Positions 52,869 through 61,014 of a stretch of DNA of 64,000 nucleotides are shown piece after piece; the stretch's first letter is position 1, and every line of letters begins with the position of its first letter. The stretch is from contig NZ_MRDL01000051.1 of NCBI RefSeq assembly GCF_002008365.1, forward strand, positions 434,001 to 498,000, given 5' to 3'. The notes under the pieces were generated by a model, which was not told the DNA's origin, made no database searches, and was given only the letters and a program-made list of their open reading frames with translations. This stretch comes from Rhizobium leguminosarum bv. viciae USDA 2370 (GTDB lineage Bacteria > Pseudomonadota > Alphaproteobacteria > Rhizobiales > Rhizobiaceae). The position numbers were made by a program, and so were the translations under genes.

Positions 52869-52896
52869 AAAAAAGCCGCCAGGTAGACTAGCGGCT
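52869..52896 (-). terminator. Attenuator terminator ahead of the class I DAHP synthase gene
   Basis: On the minus strand the stem AGCCGCTAG/CTGGCGGCT (9 bp with one T-G pair) and loop TCTAC are followed by five T. It lies 35 bases before the gene's start codon. Its 5' arm (52888-52896) overlaps the 3' arm of the antiterminator (52890-52894 and 52900-52904), so the two structures exclude each other. Confidence 0.85.
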
Positions 52897-52924
52897 GTTC
52901 GGGTTGTCGTCGCGTCGAATTCAG

Positions 52925-52999
52925 TTACGCATGGACCCGCATCCGCTGAGAGCAGCGGTACCAATAAAATCCCAAGGCGTTGATTGATGTGATCGACAT
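52925..52999 (-). CDS. Aromatic leader peptide of the class I DAHP synthase gene
   Basis: A 24-codon frame encodes MSITSINALGFYWYRCSQRM and then RVHA, ending in TAA. Phe-Tyr-Trp-Tyr at codons 11-14 (52958-52969) are one codon for each aromatic amino acid plus a second Tyr. Immediately after them a CCGCTG/CAGCGG hairpin forms (52943-52958). Stalling at these codons would disrupt that hairpin and free AGCGG (52943-52947) and CGGGT (52935-52939) to pair with CCGCT and ACCCG downstream as antiterminator. Completing translation would cover the same bases and let the terminator form. There is no Shine-Dalgarno sequence, but the predicted transcript begins at or one base before the ATG, as in a leaderless mRNA. 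Confidence 0.8.
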   Translation of the reverse strand: MSITSINALGFYWYRCSQRMRVHA

Positions 53000-53006
53000 G
53001 GGGCGT

Positions 53007-53035
53007 ATGTAGCGCCACGCCTGCGTGATGTCACG
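53007..53035 (-). promoter_or_regulatory. Promoter of the DAHP synthase leader
   Basis: On the minus strand CGTGAC (53030-53035) and CTACAT (53007-53012) lie 17 bases apart, each one mismatch from the rhizobial CTTGAC-N17-CTATAT consensus. Only 7 bases separate the -10 from the leader ATG. Confidence 0.65.
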
Positions 53036-53113
53036 TAGAATTTTCTGTCTGAAAATCCAGCGCTCCGGGGGACGGCAACGGCTTCTACGGAGGGACACCC
53101 CGGCGAGGCAAGA

Positions 53114-53149
53114 AGCGCGTCGCACTCGATCTCGTGCATGCGACGCGCT
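53114..53149. repeat. Hairpin related to the 48427-48461 element
   Basis: Arms AGCGCGTCGCA and TGCGACGCGCT are 11-bp perfect complements. The GCGTCGCA...TGCGACGC core is the same as in the hairpin after the GFA gene. It lies between the DAHP leader promoter and the Cache protein gene; nothing else is seen from 53036 to 53233. Confidence 0.6.
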
Positions 53150-53233
53150 CTAAGCTTTGTTTAAACCTGTCGCTCTAAAGATGCTCTCGGGCGACGGTCA
53201 TTCGCACTGTTCTAGAAAACGCAGTTCCTGAGA

Positions 53234-53815
53234 TCACAGGGCGTCGACGTTCACGCCGACGGTGATGGCGCCGATCGGCGTTCCCGCGTCGTCTGATATC
53301 GTGACGCTTGCCTGCGACTGGAGCGTCTGGGTCGATTCATCCTTTTCGATCTCATCGACGAAGACGGCGTCCTTGCCGGCTCCGAAGGACTTCTGGAACT
53401 TGCCCTCATCGCCCTGCCAGTAATCGGATGTAGTGTCGCTTTGACCGACATTCAGCCCCTTTGCGTCCATGACGAAGATCTCGGTGATCTTGCCGCCAGA
53501 AGCTTCCTTCTTGCCCTGAAGGAATTTCGACAGCGCATTGTTGAGCACGCCGTCGATCATGGCGTGGTCGGAGCCATCGACTTCGGCACGCCACTTCTTG
53601 TCGAGGGCGTCGATATCGGCAGCGCTGAGATTGGCGTTGGCAGCATTCTGCGCCTTGACGGCCTCGATGATGGCAGGGTCGTTCAGCCAGGGCTTTACGT
53701 CGCTCGTCACGTAGTCGGAGATCGGGGCAAGCTTGGCGTCCTGTGCCAGGGATACGCCCATCGGCGTGGCAAATGCGGTGCAGGCCAAAAGAAATGCGGG
53801 CACGAGTTTCTTCAT
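53234..53815 (-). CDS. Periplasmic single-Cache (PDC) sensor-domain protein
   Basis: A 193-residue protein. The signal peptide ends near residue 25 (GVSLAQ). The remainder is one PDC/Cache domain: ITEIFVMDAKGLNVGQSD, DYWQGDEGKFQKSF and a closing strand GAITVGVNVDAL. No output or membrane domain is present, so it should be a soluble periplasmic ligand-binding protein. It follows the chemoreceptor gene by 60 bases on the same strand, suggesting a joint role in sensing a small molecule (inferred). Confidence 0.82.
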   Translation of the reverse strand: MKKLVPAFLLACTAFATPMGVSLAQDAKLAPISDYVTSDVKPWLNDPAIIEAVKAQNAANANLSAADIDALDKKWRAEVDGSDHAMIDGVLNNALSKFLQGKKEASGGKITEIFVMDAKGLNVGQSDTTSDYWQGDEGKFQKSFGAGKDAVFVDEIEKDESTQTLQSQASVTISDDAGTPIGAITVGVNVDAL

Positions 53816-53875
53816 AACTGTTTCCTTCCTGATTATAGGTTGTTGAGAACTAAGGCTTATCGGGCGAAGACGACG

Positions 53876-55750
53876 TCAGAACTCCTCCCAGGCCCCGGGA
53901 GCAGCGGCAACGGCGGCATTTCCTGCATGCCGCTGCACGAAGGCTCTCGGCTCGGGACGAGATTGGCGGGTGGGTTGAACGGCTTTGGGCTGGCTTGCCG
54001 CAGACGCGCCGACGATGAACCTGCCGGCCGAGTCCTGCAGCAGGCGTCCTTGCGACAGCAGTTCGTGGCAGGCTGCGTTGGTTTCCTCGACCATTGCCGC
54101 GTTCTGCTGTGTCGTCTGATCCATCTGGTTGATCGCGCTGTTGATTTCCTGCAGGCCCGTCGCCTGTTCGCGATAGGATTGGACGATGGAAGCGATGCTG
54201 TCGCTGATGCGGTTGATCTGCTCCTCAATCTTCAGGAGGGCATCGCCGGTCTGGTTCACCAGCCCGACGCCCGCAGCAACTTCGTCGCCCGACACATTGA
54301 TCAGGTTCTTGATTTCCTTGGCTGCATTTGCAGACCGCTGGGCGAGCTCACGCACTTCCTGCGCGACAACCGCAAAACCCTTGCCGGCTTCGCCGGCGCG
54401 CGCCGCCTCGACGCCGGCGTTCAGCGCAAGCAGGTTCGTCTGGAAGGCGATTTCGTCGATGACGCCAATAATGCGGCCGATCTGACTCGACGAGGTTTGA
54501 ATCCGGTCCATCGCCCCGATCGCATCACGCACCACCGTCGCAGAGACATGGGCGCTCCGCTTTGTCTCCTCGACCAACTGCCCGGCATTTTCAGCCCGTT
54601 GCGACGATGTTCTGACCGTCGTGGTCACCTCATCCAGTGCGGCGGCGGTCTGTTCCAATGCTGCTGCCTGTTGCTCGGTCCGCCTGGCGAGTTGATCTGC
54701 GGAGGTCGCCAGCTCGCTCGAGCCGGTTTCAACCGCCACGGAAGCGGTCTTGATCTCTGTCAGAGCGGCCGCGACCGCATCGACCATGTTGTTGAAATCC
54801 TGCCGCAATTTATCGAATTCGGGACCGACATCGGCCAGGTGTATCGAGAAGTCGCCGGCGGCGAGCCCTTCCAATGCATTCGCGAGAGCGTTCATGACCA
54901 GCCGTTGCGTGTTGCTGGCCTCTTCGGTCAACAATGCGTTGCGCGCCCGTTCGGCGTCGAGCGAAGCACTCTGCTCGGCAGCGGCTTGCTCTCTCTCGAC
55001 CTTCGCAATCGCCTCGTGACGGAAAACTTCCAATGCACGCGCCAGAAAGCCGATCTCGTCGCCATTTTCCCTGTAGGTGACGGGAGAGACCAGATCGCCT
55101 TTCTGCAACGCGCTAATTCGTTCGCTGATCACCCTGATGGGCCGGCCGACCAGGCTGCGCATAGCGAGAAGGAAGGCAACGACGGCCATGGCGGTGATCG
55201 CGGACTGCGTGAGCAGCGAAATGAGAACTTTCTGCCTGACTTCGGAAGCGATTTTTTCGACAGACCAGTTCGTGACGATGTAGCCGGTGGCCTTGCCTGC
55301 CTTATCCAGCGGAAGCGGCGCGATGATCGTGACCACGCCGGCGGAGGTTCCGCTATCATCGACAGTCGTCTTTTCCGGTTTCGCGCTGAGACGCTTCGCC
55401 AGATCGGCGGGTGCAGGCAAACCGTTGATGCCGTCGCGTGTCCACGTATCGACGGAGGCCGGTTCCGCGTTGAATGCGGCAAACTGTACAAGATCGAGCG
55501 AGGGGTCGTCGCGGTAGAGCGAATAAGCCTCGCGAACGGCGTTCGCCTTCCCCCATTTCACGCCGCCGGCGGCCAGAGATGCAAACTGCTCCGCATCCTT
55601 GGACCAGTTCGCCTTGGCGCCATCGATCAACGCCCGGGTTTCGTACATCCAGGTATAGGTGGCGAAAGCGGAAATGCCGCAGAGGTTTACGGCAACGATA
55701 ATCGCCGCCAGCTTGGCTGTCAGAGGCATCGTTTTCAAAAATTGGAACAT
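53876..55750 (-). CDS. Methyl-accepting chemotaxis protein
   Basis: A 624-residue chemoreceptor. TM1 (about 10-32) and TM2 (about 178-202) flank a periplasmic ligand domain of about 150 residues. A HAMP domain follows, then a second HAMP-like region and the signalling coiled coil. The hairpin tip reads EIAFQTNLLALNAGVEAARAGEAG, the CheA/CheW contact. The C-terminus ends AWEEF, an NWETF-like tether for CheR/CheB. The start codon is not strongly supported by a ribosome site. It heads a unit with the Cache protein. Confidence 0.93.
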   Translation of the reverse strand: MFQFLKTMPLTAKLAAIIVAVNLCGISAFATYTWMYETRALIDGAKANWSKDAEQFASLAAGGVKWGKANAVREAYSLYRDDPSLDLVQFAAFNAEPASVDTWTRDGINGLPAPADLAKRLSAKPEKTTVDDSGTSAGVVTIIAPLPLDKAGKATGYIVTNWSVEKIASEVRQKVLISLLTQSAITAMAVVAFLLAMRSLVGRPIRVISERISALQKGDLVSPVTYRENGDEIGFLARALEVFRHEAIAKVEREQAAAEQSASLDAERARNALLTEEASNTQRLVMNALANALEGLAAGDFSIHLADVGPEFDKLRQDFNNMVDAVAAALTEIKTASVAVETGSSELATSADQLARRTEQQAAALEQTAAALDEVTTTVRTSSQRAENAGQLVEETKRSAHVSATVVRDAIGAMDRIQTSSSQIGRIIGVIDEIAFQTNLLALNAGVEAARAGEAGKGFAVVAQEVRELAQRSANAAKEIKNLINVSGDEVAAGVGLVNQTGDALLKIEEQINRISDSIASIVQSYREQATGLQEINSAINQMDQTTQQNAAMVEETNAACHELLSQGRLLQDSAGRFIVGASAASQPKAVQPTRQSRPEPRAFVQRHAGNAAVAAAPGAWEEF

Positions 55751-56020
55751 TCCGCGGCGGCCTAGAATTGCGGCTCAGTCGGACATGTTCCCGACTGGCG
55801 TATCAATACGGGCATCGACGCTGACGGTCGCATCACGAGCGCTCATGCCCATGTCCAGATAGCAACCCAAAACGCGCAAACGCAGTGTGTATTTGATGTG
55901 TGAATAAATCATAAAGTAGAAAGGAATGCTGAGCACACGCGTGCCATTCGCGCCTGCTGCCGCCGGCGCGGAGCCTTGCGAACCGGTGGGTGCAGGAATG
56001 CTTCCGTGGCGTCAGGGAGA

Positions 56021-57442
56021 TCAGCTATTTTCAGCCACGGCCTCTTCGGGTTCGGCGTGCCGGCGCTTGCGGCCGCGCGCCGTCAGTTCAGCGCCGGCAT
56101 CTTGGGGCAGGCGCAGGAAGGTGATGCAGGCCAGCGCCGAAATCGCCGAGACGCTGAAGAAGGCGATGTGGAAATCCGAGACCAGCAGCCTGCCGTCGTG
56201 GAAGCTGCTGGAAATTTCGAGGATGCCGCCGGCGATCGCCACACCCATCGCCATGGAGATACGTTGGGCAACGGCATTGATTGCGGTTGCCTGGCTGCTG
56301 TCGGCATCATCGACGTCGCCGAAGGCCATGGCGTTGACGCCCGAGAAAGCCATGGAGCGGAACAGGCCGCCGATCAGCAGGCAGGCCATGATCAGGAACA
56401 GTGGCGTTTCGGCGGTGAAAAGGCCGTTGATGCCGAGGAAGATCGCCGCCAGCAAGGTGGTGAGGGAGATCACCGTGCGGAAGCCGAAGGCGTTGAAGGT
56501 GCGCGAGGCGGCGAATTTCGAACCCATGGAGCCGAGCGCGCTGACGAAGGTGACCGAGCCCGATTGCAGCGGTGTCAGGCCAAAGCCGAGCTGGAGCATC
56601 AGCGGCATCAGGAAAGGCAGGGCGCCAAGTCCCATGCGGAAATTCGAGGCGCCGAGGATCGCCGCCCGAAACATCGGGTAACGGAACATCTTCGGATCGA
56701 GAAGCGGATAAGGCACGCGGCGGGCATGCAGGAGGTAGAGGAGGCCGGCAAGGATGCCGATCGCAACCGTGACATAACCGTAGATAACGGGCACGGCCGG
56801 CAGGCTGATCACCGACAGGCCGAAGACGAAGCCGGAGAAGCCTAGGCCGCAAAGGAAGAAGCCGGGGAAGTCCATCGGCCGCAGAGTGCGCGGCTCGACC
56901 GCCGGCAGGAAACGGGTGACGAGGATGATGCCGAGCACGCCGATCGGGACGTTGATCCAGAAGATCCAGTGCCAGGTGAGGTAGGTTGTGAGGAAGCCGC
57001 CGATCGGCGGACCCATGATCGGACCGATCAACGCTGGAATGGTGAGCCAGGCCATGGCATCGACGAGTTCGTGACGCGGCGTTCCCCGGACCAGCAGCAG
57101 GCGGCTGACCGGCGTCATCATCGAGCCGCCGGCGCCCTGGATCAGGCGTGAGATCACGAAGGCCGTGATCGAATTGGAAAAGGCGCAGGCGATCGAGCCG
57201 ATCATGAAAACGAAGATCGCCATGCGGAAGATGTTGCGCGCGCCGAAACGATCGGACATCCAGCCGCTGATCGGGATGAAGATCGCCAGCGCCACGAGAT
57301 AGCTGGTAACGGCGAGCTTCAGCGCGATCGGCGAGGTGCCGATATCGGCTGCGATCGCCGGTAGGCTGGTGGCGATCACGGTCGAATCCATCTGTTCCAT
57401 GAACAGGGCGACCGCAAGGATCATGGGCGTGAGGCGGGGCAC
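56021..57442 (-). CDS. MFS transporter, DHA2 (EmrB/QacA) type
   Basis: About 473 residues with 12-14 helices. Early motif MEQMDSTVIATSLPAIA is typical of DHA2 drug/proton antiporters; GWMSDRFGARNIFRMAIFVF is MFS motif A and QGAGGSMMTPVSRLLL motif C-like. It likely exports toxic or metabolic compounds. The start is uncertain: GTG 57442 and ATG 57424 are plausible, and an ATG at 57553 gives an unconvincing extension. The C-terminal tail is basic and soluble. There is no adjacent membrane-fusion gene. Confidence 0.88.
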   Translation of the reverse strand: MPRLTPMILAVALFMEQMDSTVIATSLPAIAADIGTSPIALKLAVTSYLVALAIFIPISGWMSDRFGARNIFRMAIFVFMIGSIACAFSNSITAFVISRLIQGAGGSMMTPVSRLLLVRGTPRHELVDAMAWLTIPALIGPIMGPPIGGFLTTYLTWHWIFWINVPIGVLGIILVTRFLPAVEPRTLRPMDFPGFFLCGLGFSGFVFGLSVISLPAVPVIYGYVTVAIGILAGLLYLLHARRVPYPLLDPKMFRYPMFRAAILGASNFRMGLGALPFLMPLMLQLGFGLTPLQSGSVTFVSALGSMGSKFAASRTFNAFGFRTVISLTTLLAAIFLGINGLFTAETPLFLIMACLLIGGLFRSMAFSGVNAMAFGDVDDADSSQATAINAVAQRISMAMGVAIAGGILEISSSFHDGRLLVSDFHIAFFSVSAISALACITFLRLPQDAGAELTARGRKRRHAEPEEAVAENS

Positions 57443-57611
57443 GGGCAACCAAAGTGCAAAGAGAAAAAGTGCGGCGCCATGGGCGTCGGTCAGGATGGGT
57501 TTGTTTCTAAGGCAGCGATGCGCCTCTGTCCATGAAGTCGATGTCGCATGCAACGTGTCGGCGGTATGAGGGCCGGCTTGCCGCCGCCGCGCTTTCCTGA
57601 AATAGATGCGC

Positions 57612-57775
57612 CGTCAGGTGCCCGCCGTCCAGGCGGGAGAATCGGGAATCCGGTGCAAAGCCGGAACGTGCCCAACGCTGTAAGGCCGACGCTTGCCGCT
57701 TCATCACGCCACTGGCTTCTCGCCGGGAAGGCTGCGGCAGGCGGATGACGCCGAGTCAGAAGACCGGCCTGGCTA
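57612..57775 (+). promoter_or_regulatory. Cobalamin (adenosylcobalamin) riboswitch of bluB
   Basis: Conserved blocks in order are GGTGCCCGCC...GGCGGGAGAATCGGGAA, CCGGTGCAAAGCCGG, the CCCAACGCTGTAAGGCCGA arm, and the B12 box region GCCACTGGCTTCTCGCCGGG-AAGGC with GAGTCAGAAGACCGGCC. It ends 53 bases before the bluB start. B12 should lower bluB expression. Confidence 0.95.
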
Positions 57776-57828
57776 GATAGACCGATCCGCGCGGACGGCG
57801 GGGCGGTTGCGTTGTTGGGGATTTGACG

Positions 57829-58515
57829 ATGCGACCCTTTGATGAGGATGCCCTTTCGGCGGCGTCCGGTTTTTCCTTGGCCGAACGCGAGGCCGTCTAT
57901 CATGCGATCATGACGCGGCGCGACGTTCGCAGCGAGTTCCTGCCCGATCCCTTGCCGGATGACGTTGTGCAGCGGCTGCTGACGGCTGCCCATCATGCAC
58001 CCTCCGTCGGCTTTATGCAGCCGTGGAATTTCATTCTGGTGAAAAGCGCAACCGTGCGGGCGCGCGTCCGGGATGCTTTTGCGAGGGCCAACGAGGAGGC
58101 GGCGCTGATGTTCGAAGGTGAACGACGGCAGGCCTACCGCTCGCTCAAGCTCGAAGGCATTGTCGAGGCGCCGCTCGGCATATGCGTGACCTGCGATCCT
58201 ACCCGCAGCGGCAGCGTCGTGCTGGGGCGCACGCACAATCCCAGGATGGATAGCTATTCCACAGTTTGCGCCATCCAGAATCTCTGGCTTGCGGCGCGGG
58301 CGGAAGGGGTTGGGATCGGCTGGGTCAGCATCTTTCATGAAGGCGAGCTGAAGAGCATTCTCGGCATACCCCAGCATATCGAGGTGGTCGCCTGGCTCTG
58401 TGCCGGTTTCGTCGACCGGCTCTATGACGAGCCGGAACTGTCCGTCAAAGGCTGGCGGCAGCGGCTGCCGCTCGAGGAACTCGTCTTCCATGATGGATGG
58501 GGACTGAACACCTAG
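57829..58515 (+). CDS. bluB: 5,6-dimethylbenzimidazole synthase BluB
   Basis: A 228-residue flavin-destructase of the nitroreductase fold that turns FMNH2 into dimethylbenzimidazole, the lower ligand of B12. ITRRDVRSEF-type segment (MTRRDVRSEFLPDPL), AHHAPSVGFMQPWNF and GIGWVSIFHEGEL fit the family. ATG 57829 is preferred; TTG 57823 is in frame. A cobalamin riboswitch precedes it. The last residues (WGLNT) run into a sulfite-oxidase fragment, so the native C-terminus may be altered. Confidence 0.94.
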   Translation: MRPFDEDALSAASGFSLAEREAVYHAIMTRRDVRSEFLPDPLPDDVVQRLLTAAHHAPSVGFMQPWNFILVKSATVRARVRDAFARANEEAALMFEGERRQAYRSLKLEGIVEAPLGICVTCDPTRSGSVVLGRTHNPRMDSYSTVCAIQNLWLAARAEGVGIGWVSIFHEGELKSILGIPQHIEVVAWLCAGFVDRLYDEPELSVKGWRQRLPLEELVFHDGWGLNT

Positions 58516-59189
58516 AGGTCGTCTTCTTCGGCACCGACAAAGGCGAGGTCACGATTCGCGACATCAAGATGCAACAGAACTTCGCTCGCAGCATGTCGCT
58601 CGCAGACGCGATGAACCCCGACAATCTGCTCTGCTACGAAATGAACGGAGCGACCCTGCCTGCCCCCAACGGTTTCCCGCTGCGGCTGATAACTCTGGGC
58701 TGGTACGGGATCGCCAACGTCAAGTGGCTGAAGGGCATCGAGGTTCGCGACACCCGCTTCATGAGCCTGCTGATGGGCCGCGACTATGTCACCATCCGGG
58801 AGGAAGAGCACAAAGGCGAGACCGTGCGGGCCGAGACCTCGGTCGGCCGGGCCTTGCTGAAATCCGCGCCCGCCAAGGTCACGCGCAACGACTCGGGTCA
58901 CCGGGTCGTCGGCGCAGCCTGGGGTGCACCGATCGACCGGGTCGAACTGAAAATTGATCAAGGGCCCTGGATGCCGGCAGTCATCGATCACAGCGAGGAG
59001 GCCGAATACGCCTGGAAGATTTGGTCACTGGATTGGCCAAATCCCTCGCCTGGAGAACACACGGTGACCTCGCGCGCGATCAGTACCGCAGGGCAAATTC
59101 AACCGGCGATGGACGATCCCTTGATCGCCAAAAAGCACACATACTGGGAAAGCAATGGCCAGGTGACGCGCCGCATCCGCATCGTTTGA
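58497..59189 (+). pseudogene. Sulfite oxidase-type molybdoenzyme, 5'-truncated remnant
   Basis: A 230-codon frame matches the C-terminal half of sulfite-oxidase-family proteins (normally near 400 residues). The end of the molybdopterin domain (NLLCYEMNGATLPAPNGFPL, LGWYGIANVKWLKGIEV) and the whole Mo-co dimerisation domain (RVVGAAWGAPIDRVELKI, WKIWSLDWPNPSPGEHTV) are present. The N-terminal half with the Mo-binding Cys is missing. It overlaps the bluB 3' end by 19 bases. I infer a deletion or insertion joined it to bluB, so a working enzyme is unlikely. Confidence 0.8.
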
Positions 59190-59298
59190 GAAACGTTGCT
59201 GCCTCGCACGTCGGCTGCTGAGTGAACGGAACGTTCCACCGAGAACCCTTTGCTTAGGATTGCGACATTTCGGGAGAAAGGCGCTAGCGGCCCTTCCG

Positions 59299-60651
59299 CT
59301 AGTCTGCCCCGTCTTTTTTTGCCCGCTCGATGAATTTCCCGGCGACTGCTTTGCCAAGTGCGGCACCGGCCCGGTTGTCCATTTCATAGTGGATGCCGGC
59401 CCAGATGCGGGAATCGCCCGCTTCCTTGCCGACCGTTCGGATGAACTCCGCCTGGTCGGGGAACAGATAGGCAAGCACCTCGCATCGGGCAGTCGACAAC
59501 GTGGAGTGATTCGACGGATAACTGGGATGGGCCGGCACTGCGAACAGGGGAGTGATGCTCGGGTCAAGCATGTTGGGCCGCAGGTACCAATAAGCGTATT
59601 TCCCGTCGTTGCTTGCAATGTAGGCGTCGTAGTAGACCGTTGCGAGCATCGCGTAAGCCCGTGCGGCGCGCGGCGGGTTCGAATCCGTCTTGTCCTCGAA
59701 CATCCACTTGCTGGCATAGTCATACCAGTCTGTGAACAGGCCGGATGGACTTTGCCAGTAGAACGCCTTGTAGCTGTTGGGGAATTTTCGCTCAAACTGG
59801 CGGACTGCATCCGTCTCGGCCTTCACGGCCGCAGACTTGCAGTCGGGCGGAGTCGGTGGCCTGAATTCATCGGCTGTCTCGAGCAGGATCGGCTTCCAGT
59901 TTGGCATGGTTGCATTGGCGGGTTTGTCTCCGACCCACATGCACGGCCCGGTCGGCACGGTGCCGGTCCAGACGGCATCGGAGCCGTCGGCCTTTGCCCG
60001 CGCAATCACTTGCTCTGCCACGCGTCGCCCCAGTTCCAGGCCGGCGGATGAATCGCTTGGGAACTGGACACCGGCAAGGACACGCGACTGTGCGGCTTCT
60101 TCGGCCATCGCCTGGAACGACGACGCCTCGTCGGGAAAGAAATAGGCAAGAACGGTCGCGGCGGCGGCGGCGGCGGCCGCGTGTTCGGATGGATAAGCGG
60201 GACTCCGAGGCGTAGGCAGCGCAGTCGGCAGTGTCGTATCCACCTCGCTCGGGCGGGGGCGATTGTAGAAGTATTTCGACTCCCAAGCCGCGATGGTGGC
60301 GTCGTAGACCGCCATCGTCAAATAGGTGTAGACGCGATGCGCATTGGGGATCGTCTGGTTTGCGAGAAGACGGTTGTTGACCAGGTCGATCCATCGATAG
60401 CCGGGCGAACCGGCGTCCCAGAATGTGATCTTGGCGGCGACCTGCGCATCGTTCTTTGCGACAAGTTCGCGAACCTGCTCCAACTCGGTTGCGGAAGTAT
60501 CCGGTGGGGGCGGGACTCGGAAGTCTTTGCCCGACGTGATTACCCACGTCTTCCACATTCCAGCGTTTGGCTCTATCTGATCCGATTGGGCGAAAGCGAA
60601 GTTCCCTGACAAAAGGATTAGCGCGCAGGCCCTGCTAAAGCCGCTAAGCAT
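59299..60651 (-). CDS. Tandem PAP2/vanadium-haloperoxidase-like secreted protein
   Basis: About 450 residues with signal peptide MLSGFSRACALILLSGNFAFAQ. Two halves each carry PAP2 motifs. First half: KYFYNRPRP, PSEH and SRVLAGVQFPSD, where the catalytic His is Gln. Second half: KYAYWYLRP, PSNH and SRIWAGIHYEMD, all intact. So only the C-terminal half is likely catalytic, as an acid phosphatase or haloperoxidase-like enzyme in the periplasm or outside. ATG 60651 follows GGGGGTCGAAA; an earlier ATG at 60717 would hide the signal peptide. Confidence 0.85.
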   Translation of the reverse strand: MLSGFSRACALILLSGNFAFAQSDQIEPNAGMWKTWVITSGKDFRVPPPPDTSATELEQVRELVAKNDAQVAAKITFWDAGSPGYRWIDLVNNRLLANQTIPNAHRVYTYLTMAVYDATIAAWESKYFYNRPRPSEVDTTLPTALPTPRSPAYPSEHAAAAAAAATVLAYFFPDEASSFQAMAEEAAQSRVLAGVQFPSDSSAGLELGRRVAEQVIARAKADGSDAVWTGTVPTGPCMWVGDKPANATMPNWKPILLETADEFRPPTPPDCKSAAVKAETDAVRQFERKFPNSYKAFYWQSPSGLFTDWYDYASKWMFEDKTDSNPPRAARAYAMLATVYYDAYIASNDGKYAYWYLRPNMLDPSITPLFAVPAHPSYPSNHSTLSTARCEVLAYLFPDQAEFIRTVGKEAGDSRIWAGIHYEMDNRAGAALGKAVAGKFIERAKKDGAD

Positions 60652-61014
60652 TTTCGACCCCCATAGTTGATCCCCGGCCCAAAGACGGAAGGTTTTCTGT
60701 TTTGACGGCCGTCCCATTTTCTATTTTAGCCCGCTCTAATTATACCGCGAAGCGCTGCCAAGTGAAAGGATCAATGAGAGCAGGATCAAGGAGGCCGCTC
60801 TAGCCAAGATCGATCCGTATAATGGACAATCGCCTGGCCGGTTCAGGGCTGGCGACAAGCTATTGGCGTTTTTAGACAAACTCTGATCCCTGCCGGAGCT
60901 AGGGACATCGCGGTGAGGGCCGCGACGTCCATGCCGACCCCACCAATTATCGAGGAACTTTCAGTAGGCAGGAAAGCGCCAATTGCAGTCATCGGCCTCA
61001 GGTCGATGACTGTC
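60652..61014. other. Intergenic region with integrase scrap
   Basis: A 363-base gap of lower G+C, between two minus-strand genes. The only recognisable content is the integrase remnant at 60779-60886. The AT-rich stretch near 60715-60745 may hold the promoter of the PAP2 gene. Confidence 0.5.
60779..60886 (+). pseudogene. Tyrosine recombinase (phage-type integrase) C-terminal remnant
   Basis: A 35-codon tail reads SRIKEAALAKIDPYNG, then QSPGRFRAGDKLLAFLDKL and TGA. This resembles the extreme C-terminus of tyrosine recombinases common in rhizobial mobile elements, which end with a GR(F/Y)RP-D-LLAFL-L pattern. In-frame stops upstream show that no intact gene remains. It marks past insertion activity in this AT-richer stretch. 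Confidence 0.55.

Noticed and set aside
53441..55765. Antisense open frame of 774 codons opposite the chemoreceptor and Cache genes
   Set aside because: It covers two clear genes on the other strand and shows no recognisable protein feature.
59676..59687. tRNA-like GGGTTCGAATCC motif
   Set aside because: It lies inside the PAP2 coding sequence, and no acceptor or anticodon stems can be drawn around it.
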